A stretch of DNA of 11,468 nt from an uncultured Treponema sp. (GTDB lineage Bacteria; Spirochaetota; Spirochaetia; Treponematales; Treponemataceae): the NCBI GenBank assembly GCA_937892225.1, contig CALAUH010000022.1, positions 1 to 11,468 on the forward strand, read 5' to 3'. Position 1 is the first letter of the stretch, and each line of letters begins with the position of its first letter. Shown here piece after piece: positions 1 through 7,038 of this stretch. The notes under the pieces were generated by a model, which worked only from the letters and a program-made list of their open reading frames with translations, ran no database searches and had not been told where the DNA came from. Made by a program: the position numbers and the translations under genes.

Positions 1-2
1 TA

Positions 3-74
3 TATGGTATATATGAAGGAAAGGTTGGAGAACAGGCAGTCACCGGCATGGGTGATGAACTATGCCCGGGCTAA
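3..74 (+). CDS. C-terminal end of an unidentified protein (5' end outside window)
   Basis: An open frame enters from the left edge and ends at a TAA at 72-74. The last residues read YGIYEGKVGEQAVTGMGDEL followed by CPG. The frame overlaps the start of nth by 13 bases, an arrangement typical of translationally coupled genes in one operon. I do not recognise the family from 23 residues. The other two forward frames are less convincing: one stops at once and one is the nth frame running upstream without a better start. Function cannot be assigned. Confidence 0.5.
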   Translation, partial: YGIYEGKVGEQAVTGMGDELCPG

Positions 75-709
75 AGCATCTTCTTCTTTCTGAAAACGAA
101 CTAAATGAATGCTTTTCTCGCTGGCAAAAAGAAAATCCTTCTCCAAAATCAGAATTAGATTATGTAAATGCATATACACTTTTAATTGCAGTCGTGCTTT
201 CTGCTCAGGCTACAGATAAAAGTGTAAACCTTGCAACAAAAGAACTTTTTAAAATTGCAGATACTCCTGAAAAAATGGTTTTACTGGGAGAAGAAAAACT
301 TATTTCTTACATAAAATCAATCGGGTTATATAAAAACAAGGCAAAATACATAATCGAACTTTCTGAAAAACTCATCAATTCTTTTAACAGCAAAGTGCCT
401 TCTACAAGAGAAGAATTAATGAGTTTACCAGGTGTCGGTCGTAAAACTGCAAACGTAGTTTTAAATGTAATTTTCCATCAGCCGACAATGCCGGTAGATA
501 CACACTTACAGCGAATCTGCCCGAAAATCGGACTTGCAGAAGGAAAGACACCGCAGGAAATTGAAGAATCTTTATTAAAAAGAATACCTCAAATGTATTT
601 GAACGATGCACATCACTGGATTTTGCTTCATGGAAGATACGTCTGTACTGCAAAAAATCCAAACTGTAATGAATGCATAATCAGTGACATTTGCAAAAAA
701 AATTCATAA
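62..709 (+). CDS. nth: Endonuclease III (DNA glycosylase/AP lyase)
   Basis: Base-excision repair enzyme that removes oxidised pyrimidines and nicks the abasic site by beta-elimination. It is 215 aa, near the usual ~210. The N-terminal helical part carries the family signature LLIAVVLSAQATDKSVN (40-56). The helix-hairpin-helix LPGVGRKTANVV (122-133) contains the catalytic lysine K128, and VDTHLQRIC (145-153) contains the catalytic aspartate D146. The C-terminal 4Fe-4S loop is complete: C195, C202, C205, C211 (C-x6-C-x2-C-x5-C). The stretch HHWILLHGRYVC is very close to the E. coli protein. The ATG at 62 is preceded by GGTGAT (51-56), which fits the 3' part of the Shine-Dalgarno consensus, and it overlaps the upstream gene by 13 bases. 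The HD-domain gene follows 11 bases after the stop, so all three are probably co-transcribed. No key residue is missing; the enzyme should be active. Confidence 0.96.
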   Translation: MPGLKHLLLSENELNECFSRWQKENPSPKSELDYVNAYTLLIAVVLSAQATDKSVNLATKELFKIADTPEKMVLLGEEKLISYIKSIGLYKNKAKYIIELSEKLINSFNSKVPSTREELMSLPGVGRKTANVVLNVIFHQPTMPVDTHLQRICPKIGLAEGKTPQEIEESLLKRIPQMYLNDAHHWILLHGRYVCTAKNPNCNECIISDICKKNS

Positions 710-720
710 AAAGGAAGCTT

Positions 721-1842
721 ATGAGCAATTATTTTAAAAAATATAACTGGAAAAAAATGCTTTCCCTTAATCCCTATTCTGATTATGACATTACAAAATA
801 TCATTCAATTTTATGCAGCGAAAAACCTGAGTTTCTAAATAAATATTTAAATTTAAAAATCCTAAAAAGATTACAGGGCATTGGTCTTTTATGTGGAACC
901 GACTGGACAACTTTATATAAAAATCGCATCTATTATTCAAGATTAGATCATTCAATTGGTGTAGCTTTAATCATCTGGAATTTTACTCATGATAAAGCAC
1001 AGACAATCGCAGGACTTTTACACGATGTTTCAACTCCAGTTTTCAGCCATGTTTCAGATTTTAGAAAAGGTGATGCACTTACACAAACAGTTACAGAAGA
1101 CGCCAATATTACAATCATAAAACAAGATAAAGAACTTCTCTCTCTCTTAAAAGAAGACAACCTGACTATTGAACAGATTCAGGATTATCACAACTATCCG
1201 ATTGCTGACAACGAAATTCCACAATTAAGTGCAGACCGTCTGGAATATATGTTTCCTTCTGGAATGGCTTTAGATGGTTCCTGGGATCTGGCGTCTATAA
1301 AAAAGATTTATGATGATATCATCGTTGTAAAAAACGAAGACGGAGAAGATGAACTTGGATTCAAAACGCTCGAATGTGCAGAAGAATATTGCCGACGTTT
1401 TTGTATGATTGGTCACATTCTTCAATTAAATGAAAACAAACTTACTTTACAACTTCTTGGTCAGATAATGAATTTTGCCGAAAAAGAAAATATTTTTTCT
1501 GAAAATGATTTTATGCAGTTATCCGAAACAGAAATAATTCATAAACTCAATGACTTTTCTAAAAAGGACAAAAATACATTATCTAAATCACAAATTGAAC
1601 TTATAAACCTTTATAAAACTTTTAGAAATATGAAAAAAATAAAACACACTAATCGTCCGCTTAAAAATCATTTTTGTGTAAATCTAAAAGTAAAACAGCG
1701 TTATATTAATCCTTTAGTTTTAGTAGATGATAAAGCCGTAAGAATTTCTAACGTTTCAAAATTCGGTAAAAAATTAATCAATGACTTTTTATCCTACAGT
1801 GATAAAAAATACGGCTGCGTAAAAATAATCACAAAGGATTAA
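721..1842 (+). CDS. HD-domain phosphohydrolase (SAMHD1/dNTPase-like)
   Basis: 373 aa, predicted cytoplasmic metal-dependent phosphohydrolase. The HD metal ligands are visible in order: H77 in RLDHSIG, H101-D102 in GLLHDVSTPVFSH, and D172 in SADRLEYMF. This spacing and the trailing DRLEYMF pattern match the dNTP triphosphohydrolase-like branch rather than the HD-GYP or RelA branches. In that branch the usual text after HD is (I/L)GHGPFSH; here it is VSTPVFSH, so the second active-site histidine is replaced. A nucleotide substrate is therefore only a guess. Start choice: ATG 721 has AAGGAAG (711-717) just upstream, while an in-frame ATG at 691 lies inside nth and has no ribosome site. The gene follows nth by 11 bases and shares its orientation. 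The C-terminal third (about 230-373) is Lys/Asn-rich and I recognise no domain in it. Confidence 0.8.
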   Translation: MSNYFKKYNWKKMLSLNPYSDYDITKYHSILCSEKPEFLNKYLNLKILKRLQGIGLLCGTDWTTLYKNRIYYSRLDHSIGVALIIWNFTHDKAQTIAGLLHDVSTPVFSHVSDFRKGDALTQTVTEDANITIIKQDKELLSLLKEDNLTIEQIQDYHNYPIADNEIPQLSADRLEYMFPSGMALDGSWDLASIKKIYDDIIVVKNEDGEDELGFKTLECAEEYCRRFCMIGHILQLNENKLTLQLLGQIMNFAEKENIFSENDFMQLSETEIIHKLNDFSKKDKNTLSKSQIELINLYKTFRNMKKIKHTNRPLKNHFCVNLKVKQRYINPLVLVDDKAVRISNVSKFGKKLINDFLSYSDKKYGCVKIITKD

Positions 1843-1850
1843 ATTATATC

Positions 1851-1879
1851 TTTTCACTTTTTCTTTAATTCTCTATACT
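1851..1879 (+). promoter_or_regulatory. Predicted sigma-70-like promoter of yhbY, leaderless
   Basis: TTTTCA (1851-1856), a 17-base spacer and TATACT (1874-1879) form a good -35/-10 pair (4/6 and 5/6 matches). Exactly six bases separate the -10 box from the ATG at 1886, so the expected +1 falls on the A of the start codon. No Shine-Dalgarno sequence is present between 1843 and 1885. The mRNA is therefore predicted to be leaderless. Inference from sequence only. Confidence 0.55.
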
Positions 1880-1885
1880 ATCAAT

Positions 1886-2185
1886 ATGATTGAATTAAAC
1901 AGTAAACAAAGAAAAATTCTTGAAAAAGCAGCTCACAATTTACAGCCAGTTGTAATTATCGGTGGTGCCGGATTAACAGATGGTGTTATGAATATGGTAA
2001 AAACATCTTTAGCTGCACATGAATTATTAAAAATAAAATTTAACGAATACAAAGAAGACAAAATTGATTTAACAAACGAAATATGTTCAAACTGTGATGC
2101 AACATTAGTAAGAATAATCGGTAACGTTGCAATCATTTATAAAGAAGCAGAAAAAGAAGAAGACCGTCAGTTTGATTTAGATTAA
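1886..2185 (+). CDS. yhbY: YhbY-family ribosome-associated RNA-binding protein (CRM domain)
   Basis: 99 aa, the size of the single-domain bacterial CRM proteins that associate with the pre-50S ribosomal subunit. Family features seen: N-terminal LNSKQRKILEKAAHNLQPVV (4-23), the GxxG loop GGAGLTDGV (26-34), HELLKIK (45-51), and the C-terminal strand VRIIGNVAIIYK (75-86). These line up closely with E. coli YhbY, where the loop reads GSNGLTEGV and the strand VIGKTLVLYR. An acidic tail, EAEKEEDRQFDLD, ends the protein. The gene lies 43 bases after the HD gene and has its own predicted leaderless promoter. Its stop overlaps the stop of the convergent methionine synthase activation gene by 4 bases. 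Confidence 0.93.
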   Translation: MIELNSKQRKILEKAAHNLQPVVIIGGAGLTDGVMNMVKTSLAAHELLKIKFNEYKEDKIDLTNEICSNCDATLVRIIGNVAIIYKEAEKEEDRQFDLD

Positions 2186-2787
2186 TTTAAACTTCCAATA
2201 AAAGCAGTTACAGACTTTTCCGGTGACATTATAAGATTGTCCATTAATGTTAAACCAATTTTTGAACATGGTAAAAGTCTAAAGAATATTTTCTGAACGT
2301 CCAAAGATAAATCTCCATAACCGGGACTGAATCTTGGACGAACATTTTTATTTTCATCATCCTTAATAATATTATTTACTAAATTAATTACTTTTTCACA
2401 AAACATCGCAGCACATGAATTAAAAACTGCCGCCTTAACCATATCAGAGATTTGAGTTTTTCTTATTAATGCATCTACTAAAGGTCCAGTTGTTACTGCA
2501 ACCATATATACAGATTTACAATTTCTTAAGTTCACCGACAAATTTTTTGATTCAATAAAAGTATCTGCAAAACTGATTTTATCACCATCAATAGTTAAAC
2601 TGAATTTTTGATAAACTGCCCGGGCATTTATCGTTTCGAGTATTTCTGGACAACATTCTTTTATCATAAGAGAAATTTTCTGATCTGGTTTAAAATCTTT
2701 TTTATAACCAAGATATCGTGCTACTTCTGAAAAATCTTTTTCATCAGCAGTTAATTTTTCTCTTTCTATATTTATGATATTTGTCAT
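2182..2787 (-). CDS. Stand-alone methionine synthase (MetH) B12-reactivation domain protein
   Basis: 201 aa, matching only the C-terminal AdoMet-binding activation domain of cobalamin-dependent methionine synthase. In full-length MetH this domain supports reductive methylation of oxidised cob(II)alamin using S-adenosylmethionine. The key motif is RPRFSPGYGDL (150-160), equivalent to the R-x-x-x-G-Y AdoMet-binding loop of E. coli MetH. It is followed by DVQKIFFRLL (163-172) and IGLTLMDNLIMSPEKSVTAFIG (177-198), both typical of the domain. No homocysteine, folate or cobalamin-binding domain is present, so a partner MetH lacking this domain is expected elsewhere in the genome (inference). The start has AGGAAG (plus-strand 2792-2797) four bases upstream. 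The gene is divergent from uppP and ends tail to tail with yhbY with a 4-base stop overlap. Confidence 0.85.
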   Translation of the reverse strand: MTNIINIEREKLTADEKDFSEVARYLGYKKDFKPDQKISLMIKECCPEILETINARAVYQKFSLTIDGDKISFADTFIESKNLSVNLRNCKSVYMVAVTTGPLVDALIRKTQISDMVKAAVFNSCAAMFCEKVINLVNNIIKDDENKNVRPRFSPGYGDLSLDVQKIFFRLLPCSKIGLTLMDNLIMSPEKSVTAFIGSLN

Positions 2788-2811
2788 TAAACTTCCTGTA
2801 AAACTTATAAA

Positions 2812-2840
2812 AATTTAATCAATTATTTCTTTTTTTTCAA
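2812..2840 (-). promoter_or_regulatory. Possible promoter of the MetH-reactivation gene
   Basis: On the minus strand TTGAAA (plus 2835-2840), a 17-base spacer and TAAATT (plus 2812-2817) could serve as -35 and -10 (5/6 and 4/6). The region is nearly all A/T, so chance matches are likely. It would give a leader of roughly 20 bases carrying the AGGAAG ribosome site. Confidence 0.3.
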
Positions 2841-2862
2841 TACCATTTATAACAGATTGATT

Positions 2863-2890
2863 TTGAAGGTATAAAACAATAAAATATAAA
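2863..2890 (+). promoter_or_regulatory. Predicted promoter of the uppP-nnr operon
   Basis: TTGAAG (2863-2868), a 16-base spacer and TATAAA (2885-2890). The expected start is near 2897, leaving a short leader with the ribosome site GGAGA at 2902-2906, seven bases before the ATG at 2914. The promoter lies in a 126-base divergent intergenic region shared with the MetH-reactivation gene. Confidence 0.5.
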
Positions 2891-2913
2891 ATCATAAATA
2901 TGGAGACAATAAT

Positions 2914-3774
2914 ATGAACGTTTTACAGGGAATCCTTTTAGGAGCTTTACAGGGAATTGCAGAATTTTTACCGATATCATCATCTGGACATCTTCAGATT
3001 GCTCAAGAATTATTCGGTTTAGAAGAAATCCCTCTTTTATTTGATGTTTTTTTACATTTAGCAACTCTTCTAGCAGTATGCCTTTTCTTCTGGAAAAAAA
3101 TCTGGAAGCTATTAAAAATATTAGGCCGATGGATAACTAGAAAAGAAGACCAGAATATTTCTTCATTAAATTCAGATGTACTTTGCGGAACAGACAGAGC
3201 CGGAAGAAAAACAATAATTGCACTTATAATTTCAACTGCAATTACAGGTGTAATCGGGCTTTTTACAAGCAAGTTCATTCCAGATATGCCTTTAAATATT
3301 ATCTGCGCAGGATTTTTAGTTACAGCACTTCTTTTAATCATTTCTGCTGCATTAGAAAAAAAACAGAATGATACAGTCATTGGTGCAGACATGAACAGTC
3401 AGGAAGGTGTTTCAATTTTACAGTCAATCGTAATCGGTATAATGCAGGGATTTGGAACTTTACCAGGCGTAAGTCGAAGCGGTTCTACAATTTCCGGTGC
3501 ACTTTTTAGTAAATTGGACAGAAAAGCAGCTGGTGACTATTCATTCATCGTTTCTATTCCTGCTATTCTTGGTGCCTTTATTCTTGAAGCAAAAGATTTA
3601 GGAGAAGTTCAGTCAACAATTGGTGCAGCACCTTTAATTGCCGGATGTATTTCTGCATTCGTAGTTGGATTTTTCTCTTTATTTTTATTGATGAAATTAA
3701 TTCGCAAAGGTAAACTTGCATGGTTTGCCGCATATTTAATTCCAGCCGGAATTTTAGGAATGATTTTCTTCTAA
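2914..3774 (+). CDS. uppP: Undecaprenyl-diphosphatase (BacA/UppP family)
   Basis: Integral inner-membrane phosphatase that converts undecaprenyl diphosphate to the monophosphate, recycling the lipid carrier of peptidoglycan and other envelope polymers; overexpression in other species gives bacitracin resistance. 286 aa, the usual size. Both signature regions are present: Q-x-x-x-E with LQGIAEFLPISSSGHL (12-27; Q13, E17, H26) and PGVSRSG (184-190) with R188. Several hydrophobic segments are evident (about 46-60, 101-118, 128-147, 208-224, 239-260 and 267-286), consistent with the inverted-repeat membrane fold. The start has GGAGA seven bases upstream. nnr follows after 6 bases, so the two are an operon. 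All catalytic motifs look intact. Confidence 0.96.
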   Translation: MNVLQGILLGALQGIAEFLPISSSGHLQIAQELFGLEEIPLLFDVFLHLATLLAVCLFFWKKIWKLLKILGRWITRKEDQNISSLNSDVLCGTDRAGRKTIIALIISTAITGVIGLFTSKFIPDMPLNIICAGFLVTALLLIISAALEKKQNDTVIGADMNSQEGVSILQSIVIGIMQGFGTLPGVSRSGSTISGALFSKLDRKAAGDYSFIVSIPAILGAFILEAKDLGEVQSTIGAAPLIAGCISAFVVGFFSLFLLMKLIRKGKLAWFAAYLIPAGILGMIFF

Positions 3775-3780
3775 TTTAAT

Positions 3781-5259
3781 ATGCAGAACGTTTTTAATAA
3801 TCCAGTCGAAATAGAAAAAAATGCAAAAGAAAGATTTCAGATTCCAGATTTTCTTATGATGGAAAACGCTGCAATTTTTCTTCGCGATTTTATTCTTAAA
3901 ACAAGTGATGAAAATAAAATTACAAAGCCGTCTGTATCAATCTGTTGTGGAAAAGGAAACAATGGAGCAGACGGTTATGCTCTGGCTAGATTATTGAAAA
4001 ATAAAGCTGATATTAAAATCTATTCTATACATGAACCAAAAAGTCTAGAAGCAAAAAAACAATATGATTTCTGCAAAGAATTAAATCTTTTAGACTTACC
4101 CGAAATAAACAAACCTGATTTTATAATTGACTGTATTTTTGGTTCAGGTTTTCACGGTCAGATGGATACTGAATCACAAAAAATTATTTCAGAAATAAAC
4201 AAAAAAAATGCAATAAAAATTGCCTGTGATATTCCATCAGGATTAAATTCCGACTGTACATTCCGTGCAGATTATACAGTTTCTATGGGTACACAAAAAC
4301 TCAGCTTTTATACTGACAGTGCAAAAGATTATTGTGGAAAAATAATTGTAGCAGATTTAGGTTTTCCAAGAAGTGAATTTGAAAACAACACAAAACCAGA
4401 TGCTTTCTTAATTGAAGAAGATGATATAATTCTTCCTTTAAGAAAACAACCTTCCGTTCATAAAGGAAAATTCGGTCACACAGTAATTTTTGCCGGTGAT
4501 AAAAGCGGAGCAAGTATTTTAGCAGCAACTGCCTGCATGAATTTTGGAAGCGGATTAACATCAATACTAAAACCTACAAATCCTTCTTCTGATTTTAGCA
4601 GTTTTAAAATCTCACCTGAAATTATGCTTGCTGATAAAATCCCTGCAAAAACTACATGCCTTGTTTTAGGACCTGGAATTGTCTGCCATAATCTTTCTGA
4701 CAACCAGATGATTTTAGATTATTTCAACGATAATTCTAAAAAAAATAAAGCAGTTGTCTTTGATGCAGGAGTTTTTGACCAGAAAGCTTTTGTACAGGAA
4801 ATAATCAATTTTTCAAATCAGGAAAATACAAGAATTGTTTTAACACCACACCTTTCAGAATTAAACCGATTCTGCAATCTTCTAAAAGAATTAATTCCGC
4901 AGATAGATTTTTCAGAAGATGATTTTAATGTTTCTTCACTTGCGAATAATCTTGAAGCTAAAATAAAAATTGGAAAAGAAATAAATAAATATTTACCAAA
5001 TGCATCATTAGTTATAAAAAGTGCAAATACATTTATAGCTGTAAATCAGGAAATTTTTATTATTAACGATGGTTGTCAAAATCTTGCCAAGGGTGGCAGC
5101 GGGGATGTTCTTGCAGGAATGACTGGTGCACTTTTATCTCAAGGCTATGATATAAAAAATGCATCAATCACTGCTTGTGAAGTTCACGCACTTGCCTCAG
5201 CTAAGTTCGACAAATGCGCATTTGATATAACACCTTTTAAATTAATTTCTAAAATCTAA
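3781..5259 (+). CDS. nnr: Bifunctional NAD(P)H-hydrate repair enzyme (epimerase + dehydratase)
   Basis: Fused metabolite-repair enzyme of 492 aa (YjeF family). The N-terminal epimerase half interconverts R and S forms of hydrated NAD(P)H; the C-terminal ribokinase-like half dehydrates the S form with ADP or ATP. Epimerase motifs: LMMENAA (25-31), CGKGNNGADG (56-65), DIPSGLNSD (150-158). Dehydratase motifs: HKGKFGHTVIFAGD (227-240), GASILAATACMNFGSGL (243-259), LVLGPG (294-299), TPHLSEL (355-361), GGSGDVLAG (438-446) with the catalytic D442. The motif usually read as DADAL is FDAGVF here (327-332), a divergent but non-catalytic position. There is no Shine-Dalgarno sequence; the ATG sits 6 bases after the uppP stop, so translation probably relies on coupling. 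The gene ends 6 bases from the convergent lipoprotein gene with no visible terminator. Confidence 0.93.
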   Translation: MQNVFNNPVEIEKNAKERFQIPDFLMMENAAIFLRDFILKTSDENKITKPSVSICCGKGNNGADGYALARLLKNKADIKIYSIHEPKSLEAKKQYDFCKELNLLDLPEINKPDFIIDCIFGSGFHGQMDTESQKIISEINKKNAIKIACDIPSGLNSDCTFRADYTVSMGTQKLSFYTDSAKDYCGKIIVADLGFPRSEFENNTKPDAFLIEEDDIILPLRKQPSVHKGKFGHTVIFAGDKSGASILAATACMNFGSGLTSILKPTNPSSDFSSFKISPEIMLADKIPAKTTCLVLGPGIVCHNLSDNQMILDYFNDNSKKNKAVVFDAGVFDQKAFVQEIINFSNQENTRIVLTPHLSELNRFCNLLKELIPQIDFSEDDFNVSSLANNLEAKIKIGKEINKYLPNASLVIKSANTFIAVNQEIFIINDGCQNLAKGGSGDVLAGMTGALLSQGYDIKNASITACEVHALASAKFDKCAFDITPFKLISKI

Positions 5260-5265
5260 AAAATA

Positions 5266-7029
5266 TTACTGATAAGTTCCTGTTTTAAACAAGACTTTTG
5301 TACCTGCTGGATCATTACATACTGACCATTTTGTAAAGGCACCATAAATATCTCCATCAGTTGTAAAATTAAAAATGCCTTCTCCTTCATGAATCAAGCC
5401 ATTAGTAGGCTTAGCATCTTTAAGATAAGTTACAAAATATTTAGATTTAGACTTACTATAATCATTGTCATAACAAGTAATATAAGCAGAATTTTCTACA
5501 GGAGAAGCGGATGTTACTAAAAAGATAGCATCATCAGAAGATACTTCTGGTCTTGTATCAATAACTTTATTTTCTGAAAAAATAAAATTCATTCCCCATG
5601 TAAAATAACCAGTTGATTTAGTTAGATCATCTGTTTCTGCATCTCTAAGATAAAGAATACAATTTGTTTTACTGTTATTTACTCCAGACCTGATAAAAGT
5701 ATTTCCAGTTATAGTAAGACAATCGATTGCCCAAGTATGACCTTCTCGTCTTTGAACCGATTGACCGCCATTTGTTTTTTGAGCTAAAAGTGCAATATCC
5801 ATTAATTTTGGAGATTTCATAACATTATTTTGAATATTAACAATAATATCACATTCTGAAAGAATATAATTAATACAGTTATTTTCAAAATAATTATTAT
5901 TAAGATTTATCATACCAGTTGCAGATAAATAAACACCGGCACCAAATGCCCATTTTATCTTAGAAATTGTTAAAAAAGACTGTTCTCCTTCTAAATCTGA
6001 TAATGCTGAAGAACCTTTTGGTAAACAGTTAATAAATTTACAGCTGAATACATCAAAATCTGATGTCCAGACTGTGAATAAGCCATATCTACATGAATCA
6101 AAAGTTGTATTTTGAATTTTTTCCAGAAAAGTAGCCATAGCTCTTATGCCATAAGTAAATCCTTCTATTACAGAATTATATATAACACCTATAGAAGTTT
6201 GATATTCATATTTTACGTCTTCAGTTATCTTAATTGAATCTCTACCGACAAAAATACCACAATTATCTTTATGATCACCATATTCAATATTATAACCACA
6301 GTTCTCCAATTCAGTTTGTGTATAATAATTTTTATCACCAGTAATTTTTATACCATATAAAGATACAGAAGCTCCATTTTTCATTAAACTAAAACATGAA
6401 CACCAGTTTAAAGTATAAAAACCATTTTTTGGAACATATTCATATTCATAAGTATCACAGAATTTTGTTTCATCCCAATCAGCACCAACAAAAGTTGCTT
6501 TTGCATTATAATTAATAGCACTTGAAATTGGATAATATCCGTCAACAATTATTTTTGCTGGAGAAAGATCTGCAATTTCACTAATTAAAGATGCATTTCT
6601 TGTCTGCACCTTTTCCTGGGCTTCATTTAGAAGTCCAAACCATGAAATTACAACAGAATCATTTGTAATAGTTCCACCAAAAGACATATCTTTAAAACAT
6701 GGTGTTCCATCAAGTTCTGTATTTGTAAAAATAATTTTACCATTTTTTACGCAGCTTTTAGAACCAAATTTTATGATACAATTATCTGCAACAGTAACTG
6801 TCTGACCTTTTAAATCAAATTCATAATCAAGTTTATAAATCATATTTGGTTTATTCATTACAGACAAACTGTCAGTTTCTTTTAATAAATAATAACCATA
6901 TGAATGATATTCAGCTTCTTTATTTGTAGCTTTTTCTTCTGGTAACTCATCTTCTTCAAACTGAGCATTAATATTACAAGCTGTAAAAATAAAAAATGCT
7001 GATAATAATATAAATAATATTTTTTTCAT
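5266..7029 (-). CDS. Predicted surface lipoprotein with right-handed beta-helix, paralogue A
   Basis: 587 aa. The N-terminus MKKILFILLSAFFIFTAC is a lipoprotein signal peptide with Cys18 as likely lipidation site; Phe at -3 is unusual outside spirochaetes. An Asp/Glu-rich linker (24-40) follows. Then comes a beta-strand module, about 66-131: FDLKGQTVTVADNCIIKFG, KNGKIIFTNTELDG, and GTITNDSVVISWFGL. The rest has short irregular strand repeats typical of pectate-lyase-like parallel beta-helices, with N/C ladders such as GFTYGIRAMAT (290-300), NTTFDSCRYGLF and CKFINC. No catalytic residues of polysaccharide lyases can be named, so an enzymatic role is not supported; adhesion or glycan binding is a guess. 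It is similar end to end to the gene directly upstream and 9 bases separate them. Its AGGAG ribosome site (plus 7036-7040) overlaps the upstream stop codon, indicating translational coupling. Confidence 0.75.
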   Translation of the reverse strand: MKKILFILLSAFFIFTACNINAQFEEDELPEEKATNKEAEYHSYGYYLLKETDSLSVMNKPNMIYKLDYEFDLKGQTVTVADNCIIKFGSKSCVKNGKIIFTNTELDGTPCFKDMSFGGTITNDSVVISWFGLLNEAQEKVQTRNASLISEIADLSPAKIIVDGYYPISSAINYNAKATFVGADWDETKFCDTYEYEYVPKNGFYTLNWCSCFSLMKNGASVSLYGIKITGDKNYYTQTELENCGYNIEYGDHKDNCGIFVGRDSIKITEDVKYEYQTSIGVIYNSVIEGFTYGIRAMATFLEKIQNTTFDSCRYGLFTVWTSDFDVFSCKFINCLPKGSSALSDLEGEQSFLTISKIKWAFGAGVYLSATGMINLNNNYFENNCINYILSECDIIVNIQNNVMKSPKLMDIALLAQKTNGGQSVQRREGHTWAIDCLTITGNTFIRSGVNNSKTNCILYLRDAETDDLTKSTGYFTWGMNFIFSENKVIDTRPEVSSDDAIFLVTSASPVENSAYITCYDNDYSKSKSKYFVTYLKDAKPTNGLIHEGEGIFNFTTDGDIYGAFTKWSVCNDPAGTKVLFKTGTYQ

Positions 7030-7038
7030 CTATAACTC

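Noticed and set aside
691..720. Upstream start for the HD gene inside nth
   Set aside because: No ribosome site at 691, whereas AAGGAAG sits just before the ATG at 721.
3003..3392. 129-codon open frame antisense to uppP
   Set aside because: It is fully inside a strongly conserved gene on the other strand and its translation resembles nothing; a shadow frame.
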